Origin: Actinomyces viscosus
GTDB lineage: Bacteria; Actinomycetota; Actinomycetes; Actinomycetales; Actinomycetaceae
DNA: 64,000 nt
Direction: 5' to 3'
Assembly (NCBI RefSeq): GCF_900637975.1
Contig: NZ_LR134477.1
Location: 2,170,001 to 2,234,000, forward strand
The notes under the pieces are model-generated. The model made no database searches and had not been told where the DNA came from. It saw nothing but the letters and a program-made list of their open reading frames with translations. Below are positions 43,825 to 52,901 of the stretch, one piece after another. The position numbers and the translations under genes were made by a program. Positions within the stretch are counted from its first letter, which is position 1; each line of letters starts with the position of its first letter.

Positions 43825-45387
43825 TCAGGCCGGCCGGTAGGCCTTGACCGCCCCGCTGTCCTCGTAGGTAATGAGGAAGTCGCCTTCGGGCTCGTAACCG
43901 CCCCAGTCCCCCAAGGAAAGTGGTTCTGGGCTCTTCCCGGTTGACATATCGACGAGGTGCAGAAGCGACTCGCTCTCGCCGTTGCGCTCAAGGAAGACGC
44001 CGATCTCACCGCTACCCGATTCATAGACGCCCTGGATGGGCACGCCGAAGCATCCACCCGAGAACTTCGAGGACAGCGAGTTGTTCTCGCCCAGTTCGAT
44101 GCGCTGGCCCGCAACCGTGATGGACCTGCACTCCTTGTCATCCTTGTTGAGCGAGTACGTGGCCGGGGCCCAGGAGGTATCGCCGTCCTTGAGCCAGGCT
44201 CGGGCCTGGTCGAGGGTGAAGGTCTGCGGAGACCAGGGGTAGTCGGTGAAGTCCTCCGGCACACCCACCTCGAAGGTCTCCTTGAGTGAGCCATCGGGGT
44301 TGAAGAGAGTCACCTTGTCCGGCTGCCCTGAGGATGGATTCTGGGAGTCGTAGAGCATCCAACCGTCCTGCAGATCGATGGGTGAGGAGTTCGACGATGC
44401 ACCCTCCAGCTCCTTCGTCTTGCCTGTGTCGAGATCGAGGACCAGATACTGCGTGTCCCTGCCTCGATGCGTCCAGGCCGTCGCGTAGTGGTCGATACGC
44501 GAGGAGACATAGACCTGCCCGGGGTCATCGAAGGGAAGCTCCTCCTGCCAGACCTGCTGCTTCGACGGGGACCACATGGTGCACGTCGCCCCGTCACAGG
44601 AGATCACGTTGTCGCCCTTCAACGAGACCGAGGCACCGGCTCCCCAAGGGGCGTCCTCACGCTTCTGGGAGCCCAGGTCGATGAGCTTGTCACCGGCGAT
44701 CAGCCTCCCCTGCCACACCCGCACGACGTAGTACTCGTCCTCGGACTCGAAATCCTCCTCCCACAGGGGCTCAGGAGCCCCGTTCGCCAGCGAGAACACC
44801 TCGACATGCACCTTGGCGTCCTCAGCGACCGCCCGGATGAACGTGTCACCGACGTGTTCGATCGAGACTCTCGCCCCGCGGCCGGGCGACTTGTCTGGAG
44901 GGTCAAGCGCCCAGACCTGCTCGTAACCGTTGGCCCAGGCCTTGGTCCAGCCCGATCCCGACGACGCACTCGGATCAGTCGACTTTCCGCCTCGGCCATG
45001 TAGCCACCAGTAGGCCACGCCACCTCCGGCCACCGCCAGGACCAGCACCGTCACGACCGCCACGATCACGACGGTTCGCCGCTTGCGCCCGGGGTTCTGG
45101 GCTCCGGGGGCCTGGCCGCCGGGCGCGCCCTGGAAGACCGGGGCCCCTTGGTAGACCGGACCAGTCTGATACGAAACCGCCGCGGCACCTGGGACGTGCT
45201 CACCTGGAACGGACTGGGGCTGTCCCTGGTACGGGCCCGGCGGCCGGCCCGCAGACCAGTCCACCCCATAGGGGCTCTGCGAGGCTGAGGAGCCCGGGAA
45301 ACCGGCAGGAGGCTGAGGGCCCTGGGGAGGGTAGGGCACCCCATCAGATCCCTGGGGATGGCCGGAACGCTGGGGGTAGTCGGTCAT
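43825..45387 (-). CDS. single-pass membrane protein with extracellular beta-propeller-like domain
   Basis: The 520-aa protein starts at ATG 45387. Residues 1-98 are Pro/Gln/Gly-rich and cytoplasmic. One membrane helix (about 103-125: VVIVAVVTVLVLAVAGGGVAYWW) follows, then a 390-residue extracellular region with repeated beta strands of the form W...RLIAGDKLIDLGSQ, KQQVWQEELP and QYLVLDLDTGK, resembling PQQ/WD-type propeller blades. Four cysteines (SCDGATC, ECRS, GGCFG) may form disulfides. No enzymatic motif is seen. It could be an envelope sensor or scaffold; homologs are usually annotated hypothetical. Confidence 0.75.
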   Translation of the reverse strand: MTDYPQRSGHPQGSDGVPYPPQGPQPPAGFPGSSASQSPYGVDWSAGRPPGPYQGQPQSVPGEHVPGAAAVSYQTGPVYQGAPVFQGAPGGQAPGAQNPGRKRRTVVIVAVVTVLVLAVAGGGVAYWWLHGRGGKSTDPSASSGSGWTKAWANGYEQVWALDPPDKSPGRGARVSIEHVGDTFIRAVAEDAKVHVEVFSLANGAPEPLWEEDFESEDEYYVVRVWQGRLIAGDKLIDLGSQKREDAPWGAGASVSLKGDNVISCDGATCTMWSPSKQQVWQEELPFDDPGQVYVSSRIDHYATAWTHRGRDTQYLVLDLDTGKTKELEGASSNSSPIDLQDGWMLYDSQNPSSGQPDKVTLFNPDGSLKETFEVGVPEDFTDYPWSPQTFTLDQARAWLKDGDTSWAPATYSLNKDDKECRSITVAGQRIELGENNSLSSKFSGGCFGVPIQGVYESGSGEIGVFLERNGESESLLHLVDMSTGKSPEPLSLGDWGGYEPEGDFLITYEDSGAVKAYRPA

Positions 45388-45441
45388 GGCGGTCAGTATT
45401 TCACGGCCCAGATCGGCGAGTCTGGCCTTTTCCCTGCCCAC

Positions 45442-45558
45442 GGGTACTGCACGGGGGCTGGGGACTACTGGGAGGGGTCTGGGTGTACTCCACAGGGTTC
45501 GGAAGCTCGTGCAGTGGGGCCAGCCCCTGGGCAGTGCGACCCGAACCTCGTGGAGTAG
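45442..45558 (+). repeat. 117-bp palindromic intergenic repeat, copy B
   Basis: It aligns end to end with 35700-35816 with no indels. The outer arm ACTGCACG (45446-45453) faces CGTGGAGT (45550-45557), and the inner arm TACTCCAC (45486-45493) faces CGTGCAGT (45508-45515). The middle arm is weaker than in copy A. It lies between the divergent propeller gene and hrpA. Confidence 0.7.
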
Positions 45559-45679
45559 GTACCCGGGCCCGCCGGTCGGGACCGGGCCGGATCCCGCCAG
45601 GCCGTCGACGTCGTCGCTCCTCCGCTGTCAGCGACCTGAGAGGGGCGATGGCGCACGCATAGGGAACAATGGGTCACCT

Positions 45680-48600
45680 ATGGAACAGGGCGAGGACCGC
45701 AACCGGGGTCACGACGGCGATCGGGCCGACCGGCACAACAGCCATCACGACAGCCAACACGGCGACGAGCAGGGCAGCGAGCAGGGCGCCGGGCAGAGTG
45801 AGGGGCGGGGCGAGGAGCACCCCGCTCGCGACAGCCACGGCAACAGCGCTCAAGGCAGGCAGGGCCGACGCTCCTCTCGTGGCAGGGCCCGCCAGGGCCG
45901 GCGCCAGGGCAAGGCCTCGGGCAAGGACCATCCCAAGGGCTCGGGCCGACGTCGGAGCACCTGGAAGGGCTACTCCCCCGAACAGCTCGCCGCCCGTGCC
46001 GAGGCCGTCCCGGCGATCGTCTACCCCGAGGAGCTGCCGGTCTCGGCCCGCCGCGAGGAGATCGCCGCCGCCATCCGCGACCACCAGGTCGTCATCGTCG
46101 CCGGGGAGACCGGCAGCGGCAAGACCACCCAGCTGCCCAAGATCTGCCTGGAGCTGGGGCGGGGCGTGACCGGGATGATCGGCCACACCCAGCCGCGGCG
46201 CATCGCGGCCAGGTCCGTGGCCGAGCGCATCGCCTCCGAGCTGGGCACCCCGATCGGGCCGGCCGGCGTCGTCGGCTACCAGGTGCGCTTCACCGAGGAG
46301 GTCGGCGAGAACACCCTGGTCAAGCTCATGACCGACGGCATCCTCCTGGCGGAGATCCAGTCCGACCCCCAGCTGCGCCGCTACGACACGATCATCGTGG
46401 ACGAGGCCCACGAGCGCAGCCTCAACATCGACTTCATCCTGGGATACCTGGCGCGCCTGCTGCCCCAGCGCCCGGACCTGAAGGTCATCATCACCTCGGC
46501 CACCATCGACTCCGAGCGCTTCGCCGAGCACTTCGGCCGCGCGCTCACCGGCGACCGGGGCCAGCCCTTCACGGTTCCCGCCCCGGTCATCGAGGTCTCC
46601 GGGCGCACCTACCCCGTCGAGGTCCGCTACCGCCCGCTGGCTCCCGACGACGTCGAGCCCTCCCCCGACGACGCCGGCAGCTCGACACCCCCAGACGCCG
46701 GGAGTGCTGCCGGCCCCCAGCCCGGCCCGGCGGCGCCCGGGGAGCTGAGCGAGGCCGAGCTGGAGGCTCTGACCTCCCCCGACCCGGCGGTGCGCGCCGC
46801 GGCGCGGGCCCGCCGTGAGGCCGTCCGCTCCGGCACGGCCCCCACCTCGCTCAGCCCTCGCAACCAGGGCGCTCGCGGCAAGGGTCGGGGGCGGGCCGCC
46901 ACCGGCGGGGCGGGCGCCGCCTCCGGCGAGCCCAAGGACCAGGTGACGGGGATCCTCGACGCCGTCGACGAGCTCCTGGCCGAGCCCAGCGGCGACATCC
47001 TCATCTTCCTGGCCGGTGAGCGCGACATCCGCGACACCGAAGCGGCCCTCATCGACCACCTGGGGGCGCGCTACACGCCCGACGGCCGCTCGCGCACGCC
47101 GGGCGCCGTCGAGGTCGTGCCCCTGTACTCGCGCCTGACCGCCGCCGAGCAGCACCGCGTCTTCGAGGCCCACCAGGTGCGCCGCATCGTCCTGGCCACG
47201 AACGTGGCCGAGACCTCCCTGACGGTTCCCGGGATCCGTTACGTCATCGACCCGGGCCTGGCGCGCATCTCCCGCTACTCCAACCGCACGAAGGTCCAGC
47301 GCCTGCCGATCGAGCCGGTCAGTCGGGCCAGCGCCAACCAGCGCGCGGGGCGCTGCGGGCGCGTGGCCGACGGCATCGCTATCCGCCTCTACTCGCAGTC
47401 CGACTTCGAGGCGCGCCCGGAGTACACCGAGCCGGAGATCCTGCGTACCTCGCTGGCCAGCGTCATCCTGCAGATGGCGGCCCTGGGGCTGGGGGCGGTG
47501 GAGGACTTCCCCTTCCTGGACGCTCCCGACTCCCGCCAGGTCCGCTCCGGGCTGCAGCTGCTCACGGAGATCGGCGCGATCGAGCCGGCCGGGGCCGGTT
47601 CGCCCCGGTCCGACGGCGCCGGGCGGGGCCGCCGGGGACCGCGCCTGACCGAGATCGGGCGGCGCCTGGCGCGCCTGCCGATCGACCCGCGTCTAGGGCG
47701 CATGCTCCTGGAGGCGGGCGAGCTGGGCTGCGTCGGGGAGGTCATGGTCATCGTGGCGGCCCTGTCCATCCAGGACGTGCGCGAGCGTCCGGCGGACAAG
47801 CAGGAGGCCTCCGACGCCCTGCACCGGCGCTTCGCCGACCCGACGAGCGACTTCCTGACCTACCTGAACCTGTGGCGCTACCTGCGCACGCAGAGCCGTG
47901 AGCTCTCCGGCTCGGCCTTCCGGCGCATGTGCCGCGCCGAGTTCCTGCACTACCTGCGGGTGCGCGAGTGGCAGGACGTCCACGCCCAGCTGCGTCAGCT
48001 CGCCCGGCCCCTCGGCCTGGACGCCGCCCCGGTGGAGCTGCCGACGGCCCGCTCGATCCGGGCCGCCACCGAGGCTCTGGAACCGGGCAGCCACGCGGCC
48101 CAGGTCGCCAACGGGGGTGTGGCGGCCGCCGTCGTGGCCCTGGGACGCAGCGCGGACACGCCCGACGCCGACGCCATCCACCGCTCGCTGCTGGTGGGGC
48201 TGCTGTCCAACGTGGGCAACTGGGACGAGCGGCGTCGGGAGTACGCGGGCGCGCGCGGGACCCGCTTCACGATCTGGCCGGGCTCGGGGCTGCGCCGCAA
48301 GACCTATGACTGGGTGATGACCGCCGAGCTCGTGGAGACCTCCCGGCTCTTCGCCCGCACGGTGGCCAAGGTGGATTCCCGGTGGATCGAGCAGGTGGCC
48401 GACCGGGCGGGCCTGACCCGTCACGTCTTCGGCGAGCCGTACTGGTCGACCCGCCAGGGGGCGGCGATGGTTCACGAGAAGGTGCTGCTCTACGGGATGA
48501 CGCTGGTGGCGGACCGGCCGGCGACGCTGGCGAGCGTGGGGACGGACTCGGCCCGCGAGGTGGCTCGGGAGATGTTCATCCGCTCGGGCCTGGTGGAGGG

Positions 48601-50518
48601 CGGCTGGCACGCCCGGCACGGCTTCGTCGAGCGCAATCGGGCGCTTATCGAGGAGCTTCAGGACGTGGAGCGGCGTCGGCGTGAGCACGGTCTGCTGGCC
48701 GACGACGCAGCGCTGTTCGACTTCTACGACGACCGCATCCCCGAGGAGGTGACCTCGGCGGCGGCCTTCGACGCCTGGTGGAAGGATCAGCGGCGCACCA
48801 CCCCGGACCTGCTGGACTTCACCCGCGAGCTGCTGCTTCCCGGCGGGGGCGACGCCAGCGGCTTCCCGGACACCTGGGTGCAGGGCGATCTCACCCTGGG
48901 CCTGGAGTACGTGTTCGAGCCGGGCCAGGCCGAGGACGGGGTCAGTGTCCAGGTGCCGGTGGAGGTGCTGGGACGATTGAGCCCGGAGGGCTTCGACTGG
49001 CTGGTGCCGGGGATGCGCGCCGAGCTGTGCGTGGCCACGATCCGGGCCCTGCCCAAGCGGGTGCGCCGTCAGCTGGTGCCGGCCCCGGACGTGGGCGCCC
49101 AGGTGTGGGCGCAGCTGCAGGAGAGCTTCCCGACGCCGCCCGGCGCGAGCTGCCCAGAGGTCCCCTTCGAGGAGGCCTTCGCCCAGGTGGTCTCCCGTCT
49201 CAAGGGTGTGGAGATCACGGAGGCAGACTGGGCCGAGGCCGCCGAGCGGCTGCCGGAGCACCTGGCGATGGCTTTCGCGGCCCTGGACGCCCGGGGCCGG
49301 GTCATCGGGCGCAGCCGGGACCTGGTCTCGCTCCAGCAGCGGCTGTCGGGCAGGACGGGGGCCGCCGTGCGCTCGGTGGTGCGCGGCGCCCTAGCGCAAG
49401 CGATGGCCGAGGCCCAGGAGCGACAGGACTCCCGGGGCGGGGGCGGAAAGCCCGGCCGTAAGGGCCGCAGGGGGAAGGGCGCGCACAGAGGCGGTCAGCA
49501 GTCAGCCGCCCGGCGTCCCGACGGCGCCGCCGGGGCGGGCGAGGCCGGCGGCCCGAGCGCTGCGATCTCCGGGCTGGAGGAGCGGCGGGGCCTGACCGAC
49601 TGGCCCAGCGGTGTTCCGGGGCTGGGAGAGCCGGACGGTTCGACGATCCCGGCCTCGGTGGAGTCGGCGGGCCGGGCCGGTCTGGTGGTGCGCGGTTACC
49701 CGGCCCTGGTGGCCGCCTCGGCCAGGAGCGCGAACTTAAGGATCCTACCCGACGCCGTCGCCCAGGCGAGCGCTCATGGCGCCGGGGTCACGGCCCTGGC
49801 GCTGGCCCGCACGGCGCTGCCGACGGCCCGGGTGACGAGCCGGTGGAGTGCGCAGGAGTCCCTCGTTCTGGCGGCAAGCCCCTACGGGAGCACCGGGGCG
49901 CTGGTGGAGGACATGGAGGTGGCGGCCGCCCGGATCGTGGCCGGGTGCTGGGCGGCGTCGGGCACCGGCAGGCCGCTGACCGAGGTGCGCACGCGGGAGG
50001 TCTTCGGTTCCCTCGTCGGTCTCATGCGCGACGAGCTTGAGGACGAGGTCTACCGGGTGGCCCGGTACGCGGTCGCGGCTCTCAAGGCGGCTCGCGAGGT
50101 GGATCGCGTGGTGGGTGAGCACACCTCGCTGACTCTGCTAGGCACGCTCCAGGAGGTGCGCGAGCACGCGGCGGCCCTGGTGCCCGACGGATTCCTCACC
50201 GCCACCCCGCCGGAGCACCTGGCGCACCTGGAGCGCTACCTGAGGGCCCTGGTGATGCGGGTGGAGAAGGCGGCCTCCTCGCCGTCGGCCGCCTCCCAGG
50301 ACGCGGCCTTGGCCTTCCAGGTCTCTCAGGCCCAGGAGGTCGTGGACAGGGCCCGGACCAAGGCGGCCTCGCTGCCGGCCGACCCGCAGCGCGAGGCCCT
50401 GCTGGAGGAGGCCCGCTGGATGGTGGAGGAGCTGCGGGTGAGCCTGTTCGCCCAGAGGCTGGGCACGAGCCGCAAGGTGAGCCTCCAGCGCATCACCAAA
50501 CTGGTCAGCGGCGTCTGA
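45680..50518 (+). CDS. hrpA: ATP-dependent DEAH-box RNA helicase HrpA
   Basis: This 1612-aa protein is longer than the ~1300-aa E. coli HrpA. A charged, Gly/Arg/His-rich tail (1-95) precedes RecA1 with Walker A GETGSGKTT (142-150), DEAH in VDEAHERSLNIDF (about 242) and SAT in ITSATIDSERF. A Pro/Ala/Gly-rich insertion (about 325-420) splits RecA1 and RecA2. RecA2 has TNVAETSLTVPGIRYVIDPG and QRAGRCGR. The HA2/OB and DUF3418 regions follow, with a second low-complexity insertion at about 1250-1310. By family it unwinds RNA and rescues or processes stalled mRNA-ribosome complexes. ATG 45680 is the first supported start; no RBS is evident. Confidence 0.94.
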   Translation: MEQGEDRNRGHDGDRADRHNSHHDSQHGDEQGSEQGAGQSEGRGEEHPARDSHGNSAQGRQGRRSSRGRARQGRRQGKASGKDHPKGSGRRRSTWKGYSPEQLAARAEAVPAIVYPEELPVSARREEIAAAIRDHQVVIVAGETGSGKTTQLPKICLELGRGVTGMIGHTQPRRIAARSVAERIASELGTPIGPAGVVGYQVRFTEEVGENTLVKLMTDGILLAEIQSDPQLRRYDTIIVDEAHERSLNIDFILGYLARLLPQRPDLKVIITSATIDSERFAEHFGRALTGDRGQPFTVPAPVIEVSGRTYPVEVRYRPLAPDDVEPSPDDAGSSTPPDAGSAAGPQPGPAAPGELSEAELEALTSPDPAVRAAARARREAVRSGTAPTSLSPRNQGARGKGRGRAATGGAGAASGEPKDQVTGILDAVDELLAEPSGDILIFLAGERDIRDTEAALIDHLGARYTPDGRSRTPGAVEVVPLYSRLTAAEQHRVFEAHQVRRIVLATNVAETSLTVPGIRYVIDPGLARISRYSNRTKVQRLPIEPVSRASANQRAGRCGRVADGIAIRLYSQSDFEARPEYTEPEILRTSLASVILQMAALGLGAVEDFPFLDAPDSRQVRSGLQLLTEIGAIEPAGAGSPRSDGAGRGRRGPRLTEIGRRLARLPIDPRLGRMLLEAGELGCVGEVMVIVAALSIQDVRERPADKQEASDALHRRFADPTSDFLTYLNLWRYLRTQSRELSGSAFRRMCRAEFLHYLRVREWQDVHAQLRQLARPLGLDAAPVELPTARSIRAATEALEPGSHAAQVANGGVAAAVVALGRSADTPDADAIHRSLLVGLLSNVGNWDERRREYAGARGTRFTIWPGSGLRRKTYDWVMTAELVETSRLFARTVAKVDSRWIEQVADRAGLTRHVFGEPYWSTRQGAAMVHEKVLLYGMTLVADRPATLASVGTDSAREVAREMFIRSGLVEGGWHARHGFVERNRALIEELQDVERRRREHGLLADDAALFDFYDDRIPEEVTSAAAFDAWWKDQRRTTPDLLDFTRELLLPGGGDASGFPDTWVQGDLTLGLEYVFEPGQAEDGVSVQVPVEVLGRLSPEGFDWLVPGMRAELCVATIRALPKRVRRQLVPAPDVGAQVWAQLQESFPTPPGASCPEVPFEEAFAQVVSRLKGVEITEADWAEAAERLPEHLAMAFAALDARGRVIGRSRDLVSLQQRLSGRTGAAVRSVVRGALAQAMAEAQERQDSRGGGGKPGRKGRRGKGAHRGGQQSAARRPDGAAGAGEAGGPSAAISGLEERRGLTDWPSGVPGLGEPDGSTIPASVESAGRAGLVVRGYPALVAASARSANLRILPDAVAQASAHGAGVTALALARTALPTARVTSRWSAQESLVLAASPYGSTGALVEDMEVAAARIVAGCWAASGTGRPLTEVRTREVFGSLVGLMRDELEDEVYRVARYAVAALKAAREVDRVVGEHTSLTLLGTLQEVREHAAALVPDGFLTATPPEHLAHLERYLRALVMRVEKAASSPSAASQDAALAFQVSQAQEVVDRARTKAASLPADPQREALLEEARWMVEELRVSLFAQRLGTSRKVSLQRITKLVSGV

Positions 50519-50536
50519 GCCCGCGCCTTCACCAGA

Positions 50537-50561
50537 TTTATTGGTCGCCGAATCCAATAAA
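50537..50561. promoter_or_regulatory. AT-rich inverted repeat between hrpA and cassette 2
   Basis: tttattgg (50537-50544) and ccaataaa (50554-50561) flank 9 bp, starting 19 bp after the hrpA stop. It is far more AT-rich than its surroundings. It may be a hairpin at the end of hrpA or an operator for cassette 2. No equivalent was found upstream of cassette 1. Confidence 0.45.
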
Positions 50562-50746
50562 CGCCGCGCATCTCAAGTTTCAAGACGTCGTTCATAACTC
50601 GCCCGCAGCCGATAAGTGTCGGCTAGTGTCTGAACGGTTAGTTCGCTGTGGCTGCCACAGCGTATTCACAATAGGTTCGCAGCGCACTGTCGACGGGAGA
50701 CCACCGCCTGCGCGGGGAGCTGCTGCGGGAAGAAGGGACGGGGCGG

Positions 50747-51043
50747 ATGGCGGATCTGCAGACCTGTGAGGCGACGACGGCGAAGATCAGGTCGGAGGTG
50801 GACAACTGCGTCAGCGAGGTCAACGCCTCGGGTGGGGACTCCGACGTTCGTTCCTCGACGACCGGCCTGACCGGTGCCGGACTGTCGGGCAAGGCCTCAA
50901 CGGCGGCCGACGCGGTCTCCAAGGCGCGCACGACCTTCGTCAACCGGCTGACTAATCACTCCAACGGCATCTACAACGCCACCAACCAGCTCAATGCCGC
51001 CGACGGCGCCGCGGCCTGCACCCCCAAGAACGGCGACAGCTGA
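50747..51043 (+). CDS. 98-aa helical WXG100-sized small protein, cassette 2
   Basis: It is nearly identical in protein and DNA to the gene at 13911: the first 91 residues are the same, and only the last few residues differ (KNGDS against KSGHS). ATG 50747 follows a GAAGGGACGGGG stretch. The two-helix layout, the three cysteines and the 79-nt distance to the hydrolase gene are all kept. The upstream 100 bp resemble cassette 1 only in patches, so the coding sequence is more conserved than the promoter. It is proposed as the hydrolase's partner (inference). Confidence 0.77.
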   Translation: MADLQTCEATTAKIRSEVDNCVSEVNASGGDSDVRSSTTGLTGAGLSGKASTAADAVSKARTTFVNRLTNHSNGIYNATNQLNAADGAAACTPKNGDS

Positions 51044-51122
51044 CCCACGTCAGACACCATCACCCCCACTTAACACACTTCACCCTTAACAACTCAGTCC
51101 GTTTACTCTTTTGGAGGACCCC

Positions 51123-52775
51123 GTGGTTACGTTCAATGACCTCCTGTCCTGGGATGGCACCAACCTCGACACGGCCGGCGACGCCTTGATAGCCGCCTCA
51201 CACAAGTACGAGCAGGTCAACGCCGACCTTCAAAAGAAAGACCTAGGTGACGGCTTGTCCGGAAAAACTTTCGAGGCCGAAGCTAAGGCGCGACGAATCC
51301 TCGCCGACGACGCCGAAGACCTATGGACAGGGCTGAGTAAAGCGGGAAACGACCTCAAGGACGCCTCCGAAACCGTAAACACGATCAAGAATAGTGCATC
51401 AAGCACCCAATCTAGCGTATCCGCGGCAGGGTTAGAAATCAAAGACGACAATACCGTCGCAGTCAAGGACCAACAAAGTGGCGCCAGCGCCAGCACATCG
51501 ATTACTTCATACCAAAATGAAGTAGACCGTTTAGTAGAGCAGGCACGCGACACCGTCACCTTCATTTCATCCGTCTACGATGAAATCGTCAAACTGGACG
51601 ATACGGCAAACGGCCCGAGCCCCGAGGTGGTCAACCATGGAGAGAGGCCTCCGAACCCGAAGTGGACACCCAGTCAGGTCAACGACTGGTGGACTTCACT
51701 GACTAAGGCGCAGCAAGAGAACATCATCCACAAGCACCCGGCCTGGATCGGCAACCTTGACGGCATCCCCTCAAATGAGCGACACCAAGCGAACTTGATT
51801 TGGCTCCCCATCACGCAAGCCGAGATAGACAAGAGTGTCAAAGACTACGAACCAAAGCTCACAAGAGACGGCATCGTCACTCCGGGGTATAAAGAAATGC
51901 TCCAGAGACAAAAGGACATTCACGCCCTGTCGGCCATGTTCCTGGACAGCAGAGGAAAGCCCAAGTCCCTGGACAAGGAAGGCATGCCCGCGCCTGTAAA
52001 TGGGCGCACCCTGCTAGTGCTGGACAACAGTGGCGACCACTTCCGGGCCGCAATCGCTTCCGGGGATGTCGACAACGCCGACCACGTGGTGGTATCCACG
52101 CCGGGCATGGACTCAACGGTTGATAACGGCCTCGCCAAGAGTAATGGTGATCCTGCGAAGTATGTGAACGGCACCGAGAACATTATGACGGAAAGTGGAT
52201 TGGGGTGGTCCACGACCGAAAATAAGGACCAGGAAAAGGGGCAGGAAACCGTCGCGGGGGTAACCTGGCTGGGCTACGATGCTCCTCACACAGAAAAAGT
52301 CTTCTCCTCAGGAGAAGCCAAGGAAGGGGGGAAGCACATGGCCGACTTCTATGATGGCCTTCAGGAGACCCACCATGGAGATCCACACCTGATGGCGGCT
52401 GGCCACTCCTACGGCTCCCTAACGACCGGATACGCCCTCAGGCAATCGACCGCACCAGACGATTTTTCCATCATGGGTTCACCAGGCCCCAGCTCAGTAG
52501 ACGCTTCAGAATTCCACATGCTTCCTGACCACACATTCGCAGCAGCGAACAATTGGGATCCAATTGCAGCATCTGGATACTATGGAGGAAACCCCACCAC
52601 CAACCCTAACTCTGATTTTACAGCACTAGACACAGACGCCAACGGCCCCTACAAATACTCGTCAGGACATTCACACTACACAGACAAAGGCAGTACCTCC
52701 CTGCACAGCCAAGGACAAATCTTGAAAGGCGTGAAACCCGACTATGTTGATCGGCCGTCAATTAAACACGGATAG
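51123..52775 (+). CDS. DUF1023 alpha/beta hydrolase with helical N-terminal domain, intact copy
   Basis: The 550-aa paralog of the gene at 14289 starts at GTG 51123, 4 nt after GGAGGA (51113-51118). The N-terminal helical region (FNDLLSWDGTNLDTAGDALIAA; 1-145) is followed by the conserved linker NGPSPEVVNHGERPPNPKWTP and the DUF1023 domain: VVVSTPGMDSTV, VTWLGYDAP, AAGHSYGS (Ser429), GSPGPSSVDASE, NNWDPIA (probable Asp) and SGHSHYT (probable His). The C-terminus ends GVKPDYVDRPSIKHG, showing what copy 1 lost to the IS. There is no signal peptide. Codon use in the middle is less GC-rich than in housekeeping neighbours. Confidence 0.85.
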   Translation: MVTFNDLLSWDGTNLDTAGDALIAASHKYEQVNADLQKKDLGDGLSGKTFEAEAKARRILADDAEDLWTGLSKAGNDLKDASETVNTIKNSASSTQSSVSAAGLEIKDDNTVAVKDQQSGASASTSITSYQNEVDRLVEQARDTVTFISSVYDEIVKLDDTANGPSPEVVNHGERPPNPKWTPSQVNDWWTSLTKAQQENIIHKHPAWIGNLDGIPSNERHQANLIWLPITQAEIDKSVKDYEPKLTRDGIVTPGYKEMLQRQKDIHALSAMFLDSRGKPKSLDKEGMPAPVNGRTLLVLDNSGDHFRAAIASGDVDNADHVVVSTPGMDSTVDNGLAKSNGDPAKYVNGTENIMTESGLGWSTTENKDQEKGQETVAGVTWLGYDAPHTEKVFSSGEAKEGGKHMADFYDGLQETHHGDPHLMAAGHSYGSLTTGYALRQSTAPDDFSIMGSPGPSSVDASEFHMLPDHTFAAANNWDPIAASGYYGGNPTTNPNSDFTALDTDANGPYKYSSGHSHYTDKGSTSLHSQGQILKGVKPDYVDRPSIKHG

Positions 52776-52901
52776 TAATTCATGTGCAGGGCATCAGATT
52801 GAGTCGCCCCCGCGAAACGGACGGAGAAGTAGAGCAGCCGATTAGCCCAACACAACAGATCAGGAAAAAATACGTCCATTCAGCCAGTAAGGAAGCAGCC
52901 G

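Noticed and set aside
45674..49261. Long minus-strand frames under hrpA (45674-47173 and 47693-49261)
   Set aside because: They are antisense to conserved helicase domains and have no motifs of their own.
51111..51122. TTG start for the second DUF1023 hydrolase
   Set aside because: It would contain the GGAGGA ribosome-binding site itself; GTG 51123 fits better and matches the other copy.
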